This document shows positions 9,945 through 18,382 of a DNA stretch of 64,000 nucleotides, one piece after another. The first letter of the stretch is position 1; the number at the start of each line of letters is the position of its first letter. A model generated the notes under the pieces. It did not search any database, was not told the DNA's origin, and saw nothing but the letters and a program-made list of their open reading frames with translations. The stretch is from Gammaproteobacteria bacterium (GTDB taxonomy: Bacteria > Pseudomonadota > Gammaproteobacteria > Enterobacterales > Alteromonadaceae), in NCBI GenBank assembly GCA_018825965.1, contig JAHKAA010000047.1:1-64000 (forward strand), written 5' to 3'. Both the position numbers and the translations under genes were made by a program.

Positions 9945-10770
9945 TTATTGAATTTGCAGCGCCTCAATTCACTGCTGATGAAAACGCTCCGGATCCTGAA
10001 TATGAGGCGAGCGGCCTAAATCTGCAAAAGTGTTCAAAGAAGCTTCTGGCATAGTTTTTACTGTCGCGGGGCCAGGTTTGGCCTAATTGCCGGAGTGTGG
10101 TTTGAGTTCAGCTGGCGCTATATCCTGGCAATGGCTATGGTATCCAACTCGCCAATCATAAGCAGCACAGGCATTTTCAACTGACTAAACCAGCACAACG
10201 GCGGTTGGGTGAAAATCATCTCTGCTGTTAAAGTTGAATTTCAGGCCACCTGCTTTTTGCCTTCACCTTGGTACACACCAGCCTGCATCTGCACCCAGCG
10301 GTCAAACTCTGGCCACCACTTACCCGCATAATAAGTAGTGAGCTGATACTGTTTGGTACCAGCGGCTGAGGTTTTTAACTCACGCTGATACCATTGATCC
10401 ACAGTTCGATAAGGCACTCCTAAAGCTTTCCAGTCTTCCAGCCCAATAGGGTTCACCAACACCAGCTGTTCTGTTTCCTTTGGGTATAACAAAGCAAAAC
10501 GCGTCACGAGCATGCCTCCCATAGAGTGGCCCATCACTGTGACTTGTTTGATATGGAGTTTGTCCAATAAAGCTTTGGTATTGACCGCCAGTTGCTGAAA
10601 ACTAAACTGATACTGCTTTGGCTTGCTCTATTTACAAAAACCAATCTGATCCGGTGCTATCACTCTGTAACCTGCTGTAGTTAAGACTTCAATACTAGCT
10701 TGCCAGGTAGCGGCACAAAAGTTTTTGCGCTGCACCGGCTAAACCTGACAACAGCGGTATCTGTACAAGA
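9945..10770 (-). pseudogene. Decayed alpha/beta-hydrolase gene
   Basis: Read on the minus strand, pieces of one alpha/beta-hydrolase appear in order but in different frames. Near 10720-10640 comes KNFCAATWQASIE followed by AGYRVIAPDQIGFCK and then a stop. The longest intact part, 10567-10241, contains the nucleophile elbow GHSMGG and continues to QAGVYQGEGKKQVA before a stop. Near 10180 is LKMPVLLMIGELDTIAI, the usual strand before the acid residue. Near 10030-9945 is FADLGRSPHIQDPERFH, the usual C-terminal end, with Arg where the catalytic His is expected (GRSP instead of GHSP). Several stops and at least two frame changes make it non-functional. The intact 108-codon piece alone is not a gene. 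Confidence 0.75.
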
Positions 10771-10874
10771 TTCAAATGACATCCTCACAAAAGTAATTTA
10801 ATTCATAGAGTTACCTCTAAGAATACTTCAATCGGGTTAAGTTCATGCAGGAAGCAATCAAATACAGCCACTAT

Positions 10875-10908
10875 GCCAGCAGCTTTTTATCTGAAAAAAA
10901 CTGCTGGC
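10875..10908 (+). terminator. Long hairpin, terminator-like, between the hydrolase pseudogene and the TonB receptor
   Basis: GCCAGCAG at 10875-10882 pairs with CTGCTGGC at 10901-10908, and the T-run and A-run inside the loop extend the stem. A T-rich tail (TATTTTCTGTTC) follows on the plus strand. No intact plus-strand gene precedes it, so it may be a leftover of a deleted gene. The rest of 10771-11163 is AT-rich spacer plus the small frame at 10960. Confidence 0.4.
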
Positions 10909-10959
10909 TATTTTCTGTTCAAAAAAAAAATATAAAAAAAAGCAAGAGGGTAACGCATT

Positions 10960-11088
10960 TTGGCAAAATCAAGCGGCGGACTGTATCACTACAATGAATT
11001 TTGGGGGAGTTGGCAATTCGGCATTGACGTGGAGGAAGCCGGTAAGTTCAGCACCTTAACAAAAAGAGAATTTGGCGGTTTTCAGTGA
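10960..11088 (+). CDS. Small 42-codon frame, either a short protein or the tail of a lost gene
   Basis: The frame opens after a stop at 10951 and ends with TGA at 11086-11088. From a TTG at 10960 it would read LAKSSGGLYHYNEF followed by WGSWQFGIDVEEAGK and a hydrophilic end. The composition (Trp, Gly, Phe, acidic residues) looks protein-like rather than random. AGAGGG sits about nine bases before the TTG. I know no family for it. It may equally be the C-terminal remnant of a gene lost upstream, since the neighbouring DNA is decayed. It ends 75 bases before the TonB receptor. Confidence 0.25.
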   Translation: MAKSSGGLYHYNEFWGSWQFGIDVEEAGKFSTLTKREFGGFQ

Positions 11089-11121
11089 CTACAGCTTTTT
11101 GCTTGTATAGCTGGCCAGATC

Positions 11122-11150
11122 CTTGATTCAGGTGACTAATATAAATCAAG
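11122..11150 (+). promoter_or_regulatory. Inverted repeat just upstream of the TonB receptor
   Basis: CTTGATT at 11122-11128 and AATCAAG at 11144-11150 form seven-base arms around a 15-base spacer, ending 13 bases before the receptor ATG and running into its AGAGGG ribosome-binding site. It could be an operator or an mRNA leader hairpin that covers the ribosome-binding site. I cannot assign a regulator. Confidence 0.3.
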
Positions 11151-11163
11151 AGGGTATGGATAG

Positions 11164-14100
11164 ATGAACAATAATAAGATATTTACCAGAACCGCAGTAG
11201 CAAGGGCTGTCACCCTGCTACTGAGTGGCAGCGTAGTCTTGCCACTTTATGCACAGGAAACTCAAGAGGCACAAACACAACAGGTGTCAGAAACTGCACC
11301 TATCGAAGTGATAGCTGTACGCGGCGTGCGTTCCAGTCTGCAACAGGCCGCGGAAATTAAACGGAATTCTATGGGGGTGGTAGATGCCATCTCAGCTGAG
11401 GATATAGGTAAGTTCCCGGATACTAACCTGGCAGAATCTCTGCAGCGGATCTCAGGGGTATCCATCAGCCGCACCAATGGTGAAGGTTCTGAAGTGACAG
11501 TACGGGGTTTTGGTGCTGACAATAATATGGTCACTCTGAATGGCCGTACTATGCCTGCAGCCAATACTTATGCCGCAGGTTCAGGTGCTGACGGCACCAG
11601 CCGTGGTGGCAGTTCCCGTGCTTTTGACTTTTCCAATCTGGCTTCTGAAAGTATCAGTGGCGTTGAAGTCTATAAAACCGGCAAAGCCAATATAGCCACT
11701 GGTGGTATAGGTGCCACTCTGAATATCAAAACGGCCCGCCCTTTAGAGAATCCGGGTGGTGCAGCCAGCATAGGTGTCAAAGCGGCACATGACACCACCA
11801 ACAGAACTGGTAGCGATGTCACTCCTGAACTGTCAGGTATTTTCAGTCATGTCACTGCAGACGATAAGTTTGGTGTCAGTGTCTCTGCCAGCCATCAGAA
11901 ACGGGACTCAGGTTACACTGGTGCCACAGTCAATGACTGGCAGGTTGGCTACTGGGACGATCTCAATGCTCCGGGCCGACTCTGGAACAATGCCGGTACA
12001 GAGGTGACAAACGCGCCGGGTCAAGGCCAGCTGTATACACGCCCCAATGACATTCGTTATGCATTTTCAGATTCACAACGGGAACGCGACAATGCACAAC
12101 TGACTTTACAATTCAGACCTACAGAAAGATTCACCGCCACCGGCGACTATACCTTTGCGGAAAATAACATAGTTGAACATCGTGGTGAGATCACCAACTG
12201 GGTGCAAACTGGCAGCAATATCAAAGAAGTTGAATTTGATAACAATATTGTTAAAACCCCTACTTACATTAAAGAAGAGTATGCAAGTACTGTAGATGAA
12301 GGTTACGAGCAGCAATGGCGTGAGCAAACCAATACCTTGACCTCTGTAGGGGTAAATTTTGAGTATCTGGTCAGTGAAGACCTGACTCTGGAATTTGATG
12401 CTCACGACTCCAAGATGCACAGTCGCGGCACCGGCCCACGTAATTCCGGTGAATTAGCCGTAGGTTTGGGTGCTCCGATCGTCGAATCACGTGAATGGTT
12501 TTGGGGTATGGATTTACCTACGTATCTGAACCAGTATAACGATGCAGCGCCTGGCAAAGGTGCCAATGCCAACGGTTTGGTGGATGCCGGTGATGTGGGC
12601 TCTTCCATTGGCCGTATTCGTAACGCCAGTCAGGAAAGCGATATTCAGCAATTTAAGCTGGATGCAAAATATGCGCTGGACGATGGCCATTTCGACTTTG
12701 GTGTTGAAGTCCGTACTATGGAATCCCGCACCCTGCAAACCGCTGGTAATAATATAGCCTTAGGGAACTGGAACGTTGGTGATCCAGGTGAGTTTGGTGA
12801 TCTGATCCAACCATTTGATTTACCTGGCGAATTTGATGACTATAAAACCTTACCGGGCGGTTACGGTTTTATTGCCGACCCACGCGCTTTGTACACTGCT
12901 GCTTTGGGTTTATACCCTGGTATTCCTACAGCCTCTGAAACAACTTATTCTGCTGACAATATTGTCAAAGAAGACACTATGGCGGCTTATTTTCAGGTGG
13001 CTTTGGGCGGTGAAATTGGCAAAATGCCATTTGATGTGCTGACAGGCTTACGTTATGAAAAAACTGAGTCTGAATCCAGCTCGCTGGTCAGCAGAACATT
13101 TTTCCGCTGGGAAGACAACAATGATATTGTTGCTTATGCAGATAACACTACTCCGGCACAACCTTTCAATGCTGAAAATAGCTATGACTACCTGTTGCCA
13201 AGCTTAGATTTCACCTTACATCTGAGTGATGATGTCATCAGCCGTTTCTCCTTTAGTAAAACTATTGCCCGTGCCGGTTTAGGTAGTTTAGGTGTATCCG
13301 CTTCTAATTTTGGTGGCGGTGGTGGTTCAACACTTTTGGGTGCTCAACCTACAGCCAACGCGTCCAACCCCGGACTGTTGCCGCTGGAATCATCCAACTA
13401 CGATTTATCGCTGGAATGGTATTACGACAATGGCAGCTATATGTCAGCTGGCTTGTTCCAAAAGGATGTAGTGAACTTTATCGGTAGCCGTCAGGTAGAC
13501 CAGCCACTACTGGGCATTCTTGACGTGACTGGAGGCCCACGAGCTATTGCCGCACTGCAGGCTATTCGCAATGCAGGTTTCCCTGTGGATGATACTCATC
13601 TTTATGCGATGATGGTCTTTACTGAATACCGTAACCATCCGGATATGATTGCAGAGTTTGGCGCCAACCCTCAGTTTACCGGTACACCTGAACAAATTGA
13701 CTTCCTGGCCAATAATGCAGGTTTTGATTTAATTGCCAATCCTGATGATCCGGAAATGGAGTTTCGTACCAGTACACCGGATAACAACAGGGCTGCCAAA
13801 ATACATGGTGCCGAGTTAGCTATTCAGCATTTCTTTGGTGAAACAGGTTTTGGTGTTCAGGCCAACTATACCTTAGTACGAGGAGATATCGGCTTTGACG
13901 TTGCGGCTGACCCAGGCGAATCTCAGTTTGCACTTTTAGGCCTGAGCGATACAGCCAACCTGATTGGTATCTATGAAAAAGAAGGCTGGACAGCACGGGT
14001 CGCGTGGAACTGGCGCGACAAATACCTGGCTGAAGTGAACAAAGGTGGCTCTAACAACCCACGCTTTGAAGAAGCTTACTGGCAACTGGACGTCAACCTC

Positions 14101-14253
14101 GCCTACGATGTGAACGAGCAACTGACCGTCTTTGTTGAAGGCCTGAACCTGACAGGTGAAAACAGTCGCTCTCATGCCCGCAACGAAGCTATGTTGTGGT
14201 ATCTGACTGACTTAGGTGCACGCTACCAGATTGGTATGCGTTATGACTTTTAA
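11164..14253 (+). CDS. TonB-dependent outer-membrane receptor, carbohydrate-type (TonB-Xanth-Caul class)
   Basis: 1029 residues. A signal peptide ends near residue 30 (LPLYA). The plug domain follows, with PIEVIAVRGVRSS near 47 as probable TonB-box region, then KFPDTNLAESLQRISGVSI and EVTVRGFGADNNMVTLNGR. The remainder has the alternating pattern of a 22-strand beta-barrel and ends in Phe (GMRYDF), as barrel proteins do. Long receptors of this class import oligosaccharides through the outer membrane with TonB/ExbBD energy. It leads a plus-strand cassette with sapC-like, cupin, halogenase and DUF6445-like genes, a combination known from Alteromonadales and Xanthomonadales polysaccharide loci. 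Given the downstream genes, xylo-oligosaccharide is the most likely substrate; this is inference. Confidence 0.92.
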   Translation: MNNNKIFTRTAVARAVTLLLSGSVVLPLYAQETQEAQTQQVSETAPIEVIAVRGVRSSLQQAAEIKRNSMGVVDAISAEDIGKFPDTNLAESLQRISGVSISRTNGEGSEVTVRGFGADNNMVTLNGRTMPAANTYAAGSGADGTSRGGSSRAFDFSNLASESISGVEVYKTGKANIATGGIGATLNIKTARPLENPGGAASIGVKAAHDTTNRTGSDVTPELSGIFSHVTADDKFGVSVSASHQKRDSGYTGATVNDWQVGYWDDLNAPGRLWNNAGTEVTNAPGQGQLYTRPNDIRYAFSDSQRERDNAQLTLQFRPTERFTATGDYTFAENNIVEHRGEITNWVQTGSNIKEVEFDNNIVKTPTYIKEEYASTVDEGYEQQWREQTNTLTSVGVNFEYLVSEDLTLEFDAHDSKMHSRGTGPRNSGELAVGLGAPIVESREWFWGMDLPTYLNQYNDAAPGKGANANGLVDAGDVGSSIGRIRNASQESDIQQFKLDAKYALDDGHFDFGVEVRTMESRTLQTAGNNIALGNWNVGDPGEFGDLIQPFDLPGEFDDYKTLPGGYGFIADPRALYTAALGLYPGIPTASETTYSADNIVKEDTMAAYFQVALGGEIGKMPFDVLTGLRYEKTESESSSLVSRTFFRWEDNNDIVAYADNTTPAQPFNAENSYDYLLPSLDFTLHLSDDVISRFSFSKTIARAGLGSLGVSASNFGGGGGSTLLGAQPTANASNPGLLPLESSNYDLSLEWYYDNGSYMSAGLFQKDVVNFIGSRQVDQPLLGILDVTGGPRAIAALQAIRNAGFPVDDTHLYAMMVFTEYRNHPDMIAEFGANPQFTGTPEQIDFLANNAGFDLIANPDDPEMEFRTSTPDNNRAAKIHGAELAIQHFFGETGFGVQANYTLVRGDIGFDVAADPGESQFALLGLSDTANLIGIYEKEGWTARVAWNWRDKYLAEVNKGGSNNPRFEEAYWQLDVNLAYDVNEQLTVFVEGLNLTGENSRSHARNEAMLWYLTDLGARYQIGMRYDF

Positions 14254-14278
14254 CCTGTCATAAACTTATGTTGTTTTA

Positions 14279-14310
14279 CAGGGAAAAGTTGCTTATGCAG
14301 CTTTTCCCTG
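14279..14310 (+). terminator. Hairpin after the TonB receptor gene, probable partial terminator or mRNA 3' stabiliser
   Basis: CAGGGAAAAGTTGC at 14279-14292 pairs with 14297-14310 around a TTAT loop, with one G-U pair. No T-tract follows (CTCTGCTTTAC). The placement between the receptor and the next cassette gene, 45 bases before its ATG, suits a device that lets the receptor mRNA accumulate above the distal genes. Confidence 0.5.
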
Positions 14311-14355
14311 CTCTGCTTTACATGCTGATACCTAAGAAGTCACAGGATTAATAAT

Positions 14356-15096
14356 ATGACCAGGCATGTGTTACTGAACAATATCGATCATCAAAACACT
14401 CGGGTGATCCACCATTTTTCTCCGGAGTTTGGCGACAATATCCCCAATACTCTGGTATTCCCCACTGAATTTATTGAATTGCAAAAAGAATACCCCATAC
14501 TGCTTCGTAAAGATGACCCACAAGGGCCATATCAGGCTGTCGTTTTATTAGGTTTTGCCGCGGCTGAAAACTTATATCTGAATAACCAGCATGCAACAGG
14601 TTGGGACGCCCGCTATATTCCGGCCAGCATTGAAAAAGGCCCCTTTCTGATTGGTTTCCAGCGCACTATGGGTATGCAGGACGAGGAGCCAAATGCTGTA
14701 GTGCATATTGATATGAATCACCCCAAAGTCAGCGAACAGCAAGGCCAGCAATTGTTTTTATCCCAAGGCGGCAACAGCCCCTATCTGGAACATGTTTCAG
14801 CGCGTTTAGAAACTATTCATCAAGGCAGTAAGCTGGCACCTGTGTTTTTTTCTGCACTGGAGCACCTTGAACTGGTGGAGAGCGTGACTATTGAATTTGC
14901 TCTGCAGAGCGGCGACAAAATCCGCTTGTTGGGTAACTACTGCATTAATGAACAGCGGCTGGCATCTTTACCTGCGGATGCCCTTGCCAAACTGCAACAG
15001 TCCGGCTTTTTAGCGCTGATTTACGCCATGGTGTTTTCGATGGGCAATATCCGTCATTTAATCGAGCGCAAAAATAGCCTGCAGAGCCAGCAATGA
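14356..15096 (+). CDS. SapC-like family protein
   Basis: 246 residues, no signal peptide. The sequence fits the SapC family (named after a Campylobacter S-layer secretion locus) by its opening (VLLNNIDHQNTRV, ELQKEYPILLRKDD), a middle AENLYLNNQ, a GPFLIGFQ segment and a C-terminal LIYAMVFSMGNIRHLI. The biochemical role is not established. In carbohydrate loci the gene regularly sits directly after a TonB receptor and before a cupin and a halogenase-like gene, exactly as here. AGGA precedes the ATG. Its stop overlaps the next start by four bases (ATGA), pointing to translational coupling. Confidence 0.8.
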   Translation: MTRHVLLNNIDHQNTRVIHHFSPEFGDNIPNTLVFPTEFIELQKEYPILLRKDDPQGPYQAVVLLGFAAAENLYLNNQHATGWDARYIPASIEKGPFLIGFQRTMGMQDEEPNAVVHIDMNHPKVSEQQGQQLFLSQGGNSPYLEHVSARLETIHQGSKLAPVFFSALEHLELVESVTIEFALQSGDKIRLLGNYCINEQRLASLPADALAKLQQSGFLALIYAMVFSMGNIRHLIERKNSLQSQQ

Positions 15097-16139
15097 CAGA
15101 CAACTCTATGCAGCAAATTACCCGTCAGACCAACACTATCTACTGCCAGGGCGGTGTGATCCCACCTGAAGTATTGTCAGGTGCTGAACCAGTGATCCTC
15201 AAAGGTCTGGTCAGTCATTGGCCTTTGGTACAACTGGGGCAACAAGGTTCTGCTGCAGTGGTGGATTATCTCGGTAGCCATTACAACGGTAAAGCTACTC
15301 AGGTTTTTTATGGCGAGCCAGCCTTAAATGGCCGCTATTTTTACGATGAAAGCGGCTGCAAACTCAATTATGAAACCCGGATGGGACAGGTCGATCAGGT
15401 GTTACAGCAAATTTTGCAGTGGCAACAGCTGGAACAACCCCCTTCGGTTTATATCGCTTCTAATTTACTACAGACCCATTTCCCGACCTTACAGCAACAT
15501 AACGATATTCAGTTACCCAAACCGGCGCTGAGTTATGAAACCGAACCAGACAGGGTCAGTATCTGGCTGGGCAATAAATCACTGGCAGCTTGCCACTACG
15601 ATTCCTCAGAAAATCTGGCCTGTTGTGTGGTGGGTAAACGACGCTTTAGCTTGTTTCCGCCGGATCACATCAGTCATTTATATCCGGGGCCTTTAGCACC
15701 AACCCCGGGTGGTCAGGTTATCAGCATGGTGGATTTCGGCAATCCGGATTTAGAACGTTTTCCTGATTTCCCCAAAGCTATAGCCGCAGGCCAAATTGCA
15801 GAACTTGAGCCCGGCGATGCGCTGTATTTACCCAGTATGTGGTGGCATCAGGTGGAAGGCTTAATGTCGTTTAATGTTCTGATCAACTACTGGTGGAGCA
15901 CAGCACCACGCTACACAGGCTCAGGTATGAATCTGTTGTATCACGCCCTGTTATGCCTGCGTGATAAACCAGAACATGAACGTAAAGCCTGGCAGGCCGT
16001 GCTGAACCATTACATTTTTGACGACCCGAAAAAAGCCGGGCAGCACTTGCCGGAGCAGGCCCGTGGTGTATTGGGCGAGCTGGACGAAATGCAAGCCAGA
16101 CAACTGCGCGCCATGTTGTTAAACAGGCTCAATCGCTGA
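15093..16139 (+). CDS. JmjC-like cupin (Cupin_8), putative Fe(II)/2-oxoglutarate oxygenase
   Basis: 348 residues, cytoplasmic. An HYD at 168-170 and a distal His at 252 (MWWHQVEG) form the two-His-one-carboxylate iron site of JmjC/FIH-type cupins. The core strands around them are recognisable (GKRRFSLFPP, LEPGDALYLPSMWW, NVLINYWW). Family members hydroxylate proteins or small molecules. The substrate here is unknown; it sits in the receptor cassette between SapC-like and halogenase genes and shares four bases with the former. A modifying role on a cassette product or imported compound is possible but unproven. Confidence 0.82.
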   Translation: MTDNSMQQITRQTNTIYCQGGVIPPEVLSGAEPVILKGLVSHWPLVQLGQQGSAAVVDYLGSHYNGKATQVFYGEPALNGRYFYDESGCKLNYETRMGQVDQVLQQILQWQQLEQPPSVYIASNLLQTHFPTLQQHNDIQLPKPALSYETEPDRVSIWLGNKSLAACHYDSSENLACCVVGKRRFSLFPPDHISHLYPGPLAPTPGGQVISMVDFGNPDLERFPDFPKAIAAGQIAELEPGDALYLPSMWWHQVEGLMSFNVLINYWWSTAPRYTGSGMNLLYHALLCLRDKPEHERKAWQAVLNHYIFDDPKKAGQHLPEQARGVLGELDEMQARQLRAMLLNRLNR

Positions 16140-16179
16140 TCAACCGCTAAAAAACTATAAAAATTACAGGGAACTGACA

Positions 16180-17667
16180 ATGCTAACGAATACAGTAAAA
16201 AAAGTGGTCATTGCAGGTGGAGGCACCGCAGGCTGGGTTGCTGCAGCAGCCTTATCCAAACGTCTGAAAGGTCTGATAGATGTGGTGCTGATCGAATCCG
16301 AGGAAATTGGCACTGTCGGCGTAGGCGAATCCACAGTACCGCCGGTGCAGCTGTTTCATAATCTGCTTGGCATAGACGAACAGGAGTTTATGAAAGCCAC
16401 GGACGCTACTTTTAAACTGGCTATCTCTTTTGAAAACTGGGGTCAGCAGGGCGATCAGTATTTTCATCCTTTTGGTGTCACAGGCAAAGGCAGCTTTTTA
16501 ACTGACTTTCAGCATTATTATTTACACGGTTTAAAGCAGGGTGTAGATGCGCCCTTTGGCGACTACTGCTACGAATTGCAGGCGGCAAAGTTACATAAGT
16601 TTGGCAAAACCGAAAAGTCGCAAATCAACTATGCCTACCATCTGGATGCTGGCCGTTATGCCCGTTTTCTTCGCAAGTTCAGCGAAGATTTAGGCGCTGT
16701 GCGTATTGAAGGCAAAATTGCTCAGGTGCAGCAGCATGTGAATGGCGATATCCGTTCACTGGTACTAGAGTCAGGCCAGGAAATAACAGGGGATTTATTT
16801 ATCGACTGCACCGGCTTTAGGGCATTGCTGATCGAACAAACATTAAATACAGGTTATGAGCGCTGGGACCATTGGCTACCTTGCAATAAAGCTGTGGTGG
16901 TACAAACCGAATCTGCAGCCACAGTGCCGCCTTATACCAGAGCCATGGCACATGACAGCGGCTGGCAATGGCGAATCCCCTTGCAACACAGAGTGGGCAA
17001 TGGTCTGGTCTATGCCAGCGACTTTTTATCGGACGAAAAGGCCAAGCAACGATTGCTGAATAACCTGGAAACAGCGCCCTTGATGGAACCTCGTTTCTTG
17101 AGTTATCAGACTGGACGCCGTAAAAAACTCTGGAATAAAAACTGTGTAGCTATTGGTTTATCCAGTGGTTTTATTGAACCCTTGGAATCGACCAGTATTT
17201 TCCTCTTTATGAGCGGCATTATCCGTTTATTACGGCTGTTTCCTTTTAATGGTGTCACTCCGGCTTTAACCGAAGAATACAACCAGCAGTCTATTACCGA
17301 AGTGGAAAAAATCCGCGACTTTATTATTTTGCATTACCACCAGACAGAACGAAGCGACAGCCCGTTTTGGGATTATTGCCGCACTATGACGATTCCGGAC
17401 ACCCTGGCGCACCGGATGGAATTGTTCAAAGAAAGCGCTCACGCCTTTCAGACCGGTGATGAAATGTTTCGGCTCGAATCCTGGAGCCATGTGATGTTAG
17501 GGCAAGGTCTGCAGCCAGAAAGTTATCATCAGTTAGTTGCGGGTTTAGGGCAAGGCGAATTAAGCCGCCATCTGCAAAGCATTCGCGAGACTATTCATGC
17601 TGCGGTCGACAGATTGCCGTCACACCATGATTTTTTGCGCCAGTATTGTCCGTCTCATCTGACCTAA
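16180..17667 (+). CDS. FAD-dependent tryptophan-halogenase family protein
   Basis: 495 residues. The FAD-binding GGGTAG lies at 13-18 and GVGESTVPP at 47-55. Lys79 (ATFKLAISFENW) is in the position of the catalytic Lys79 of PrnA. WQWRIP at 262-267 matches the halogenase WxWxIP motif, and EPLEST at 333-338 matches the PrnA region carrying its catalytic Glu346. All named halogenase landmarks are therefore present, so flavin-dependent halogenation is chemically plausible. However, members of this family inside TonB-receptor carbohydrate cassettes have no proven halogenated product, and a flavin reductase is not seen nearby. Starts 40 bases after the cupin with GGGAA before the ATG. Confidence 0.9.
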   Translation: MLTNTVKKVVIAGGGTAGWVAAAALSKRLKGLIDVVLIESEEIGTVGVGESTVPPVQLFHNLLGIDEQEFMKATDATFKLAISFENWGQQGDQYFHPFGVTGKGSFLTDFQHYYLHGLKQGVDAPFGDYCYELQAAKLHKFGKTEKSQINYAYHLDAGRYARFLRKFSEDLGAVRIEGKIAQVQQHVNGDIRSLVLESGQEITGDLFIDCTGFRALLIEQTLNTGYERWDHWLPCNKAVVVQTESAATVPPYTRAMAHDSGWQWRIPLQHRVGNGLVYASDFLSDEKAKQRLLNNLETAPLMEPRFLSYQTGRRKKLWNKNCVAIGLSSGFIEPLESTSIFLFMSGIIRLLRLFPFNGVTPALTEEYNQQSITEVEKIRDFIILHYHQTERSDSPFWDYCRTMTIPDTLAHRMELFKESAHAFQTGDEMFRLESWSHVMLGQGLQPESYHQLVAGLGQGELSRHLQSIRETIHAAVDRLPSHHDFLRQYCPSHLT

Positions 17668-17673
17668 CAGAAG

Positions 17674-18351
17674 ATGCAAATCACCAGGCTGACTATAGGC
17701 AATGAACAATCCCCGCTTCTGGTGGTGGATAACTTTATTCCACAACCTGAAACGCTGGTGGACTTTGCCGCCCGCCAGCAGTTTCTGGCCAATTCGCCTT
17801 ATTACCCAGGCATTCGCGCTGCTGCACCTACAGCCTATCGGCAATTTATGCTGCACAGTCTGCAACAGACTTTGATTGAATGCTTTGAACTGCCGGCGAC
17901 AAAGCTTGGCTTTTCAGTCTGTCATTTATCTTTGGTCACGACGCCACCAGAGCAATTAAAACTGCTGCAGCGTATTCCGCATTTTGATACTACAGAAAAA
18001 CATGCGCTGGCCGCTGTGCATTATTTATTTCAGGGTGATCAGGGCGGTACAGCCTTTTACCGGCATCGAAAAACAGGCTTTGAATGCATAGATGAAAGCC
18101 GCACGCGGGAGTATTACCGCTCATTGGAAAACGAAAATAACGGCCCCTGCCTACCCAAAGTGAGTGATGGTTATATTCAGGGCGATACGCCGTTGTTTGA
18201 ACTGATAACACAGCAGCCCGGAGTATTTAACCGACTTATAGTGTATCGCCGTCATGCGCTGCACAGCGGCGTGATTACCCAGGAAACCAGTTTATCAGCC
18301 GACCCACTATTAGGCCGACTGACCATCAGTAGTTTTATTGACCCGGCTTAA
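17674..18351 (+). CDS. DUF6445-like family protein, last gene of the receptor cassette
   Basis: 225 residues, no signal peptide. It begins seven bases after the halogenase stop. Recognisable features are VVDNFIPQPETLVDFA at the start, YYPGIRAAAP, a PHFDT segment, LFQGDQGGTAFYRH and, near the end, IVYRRHALHSG. The HFD near residue 108 and the late His (HALHSG) resemble the metal-binding pattern of 2-oxoglutarate-dependent oxygenases, so it may be a distant relative; this is inference. Genes of this family repeatedly end SapC/cupin/halogenase cassettes. Role unknown. Confidence 0.72.
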   Translation: MQITRLTIGNEQSPLLVVDNFIPQPETLVDFAARQQFLANSPYYPGIRAAAPTAYRQFMLHSLQQTLIECFELPATKLGFSVCHLSLVTTPPEQLKLLQRIPHFDTTEKHALAAVHYLFQGDQGGTAFYRHRKTGFECIDESRTREYYRSLENENNGPCLPKVSDGYIQGDTPLFELITQQPGVFNRLIVYRRHALHSGVITQETSLSADPLLGRLTISSFIDPA

Positions 18352-18382
18352 TTGAAGCTGCAGCTTCAAGGACGACGGGTAT
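18352..18382. repeat. Truncated copy of an intergenic palindromic repeat, containing an 18-base perfect palindrome
   Basis: TTGAAGCTGCAGCTTCAA at 18352-18369 is a perfect palindrome. The stretch from 18355 to 18381 matches the reverse complement of the left end of the larger repeat at 22393-22516 (AAGCTGCGGCTTCAAG, then TACGAAGGGTA) with about three differences. The stop codon and last codons of the toxin gene at 18366 lie inside it. Confidence 0.55.

Noticed and set aside
10241..10567. A 108-residue alpha/beta-hydrolase as a real short gene
   Set aside because: It lacks the N-terminal oxyanion part and the acid and His region, which are found as broken pieces on both sides; it is part of a pseudogene.
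16180..17667. Halogenase as a tailoring enzyme of the NRPS product
   Set aside because: It is about 10 kb from the NRPS operon, on the other strand, beyond transposase debris, and locked into a TonB-receptor cassette of a known kind.
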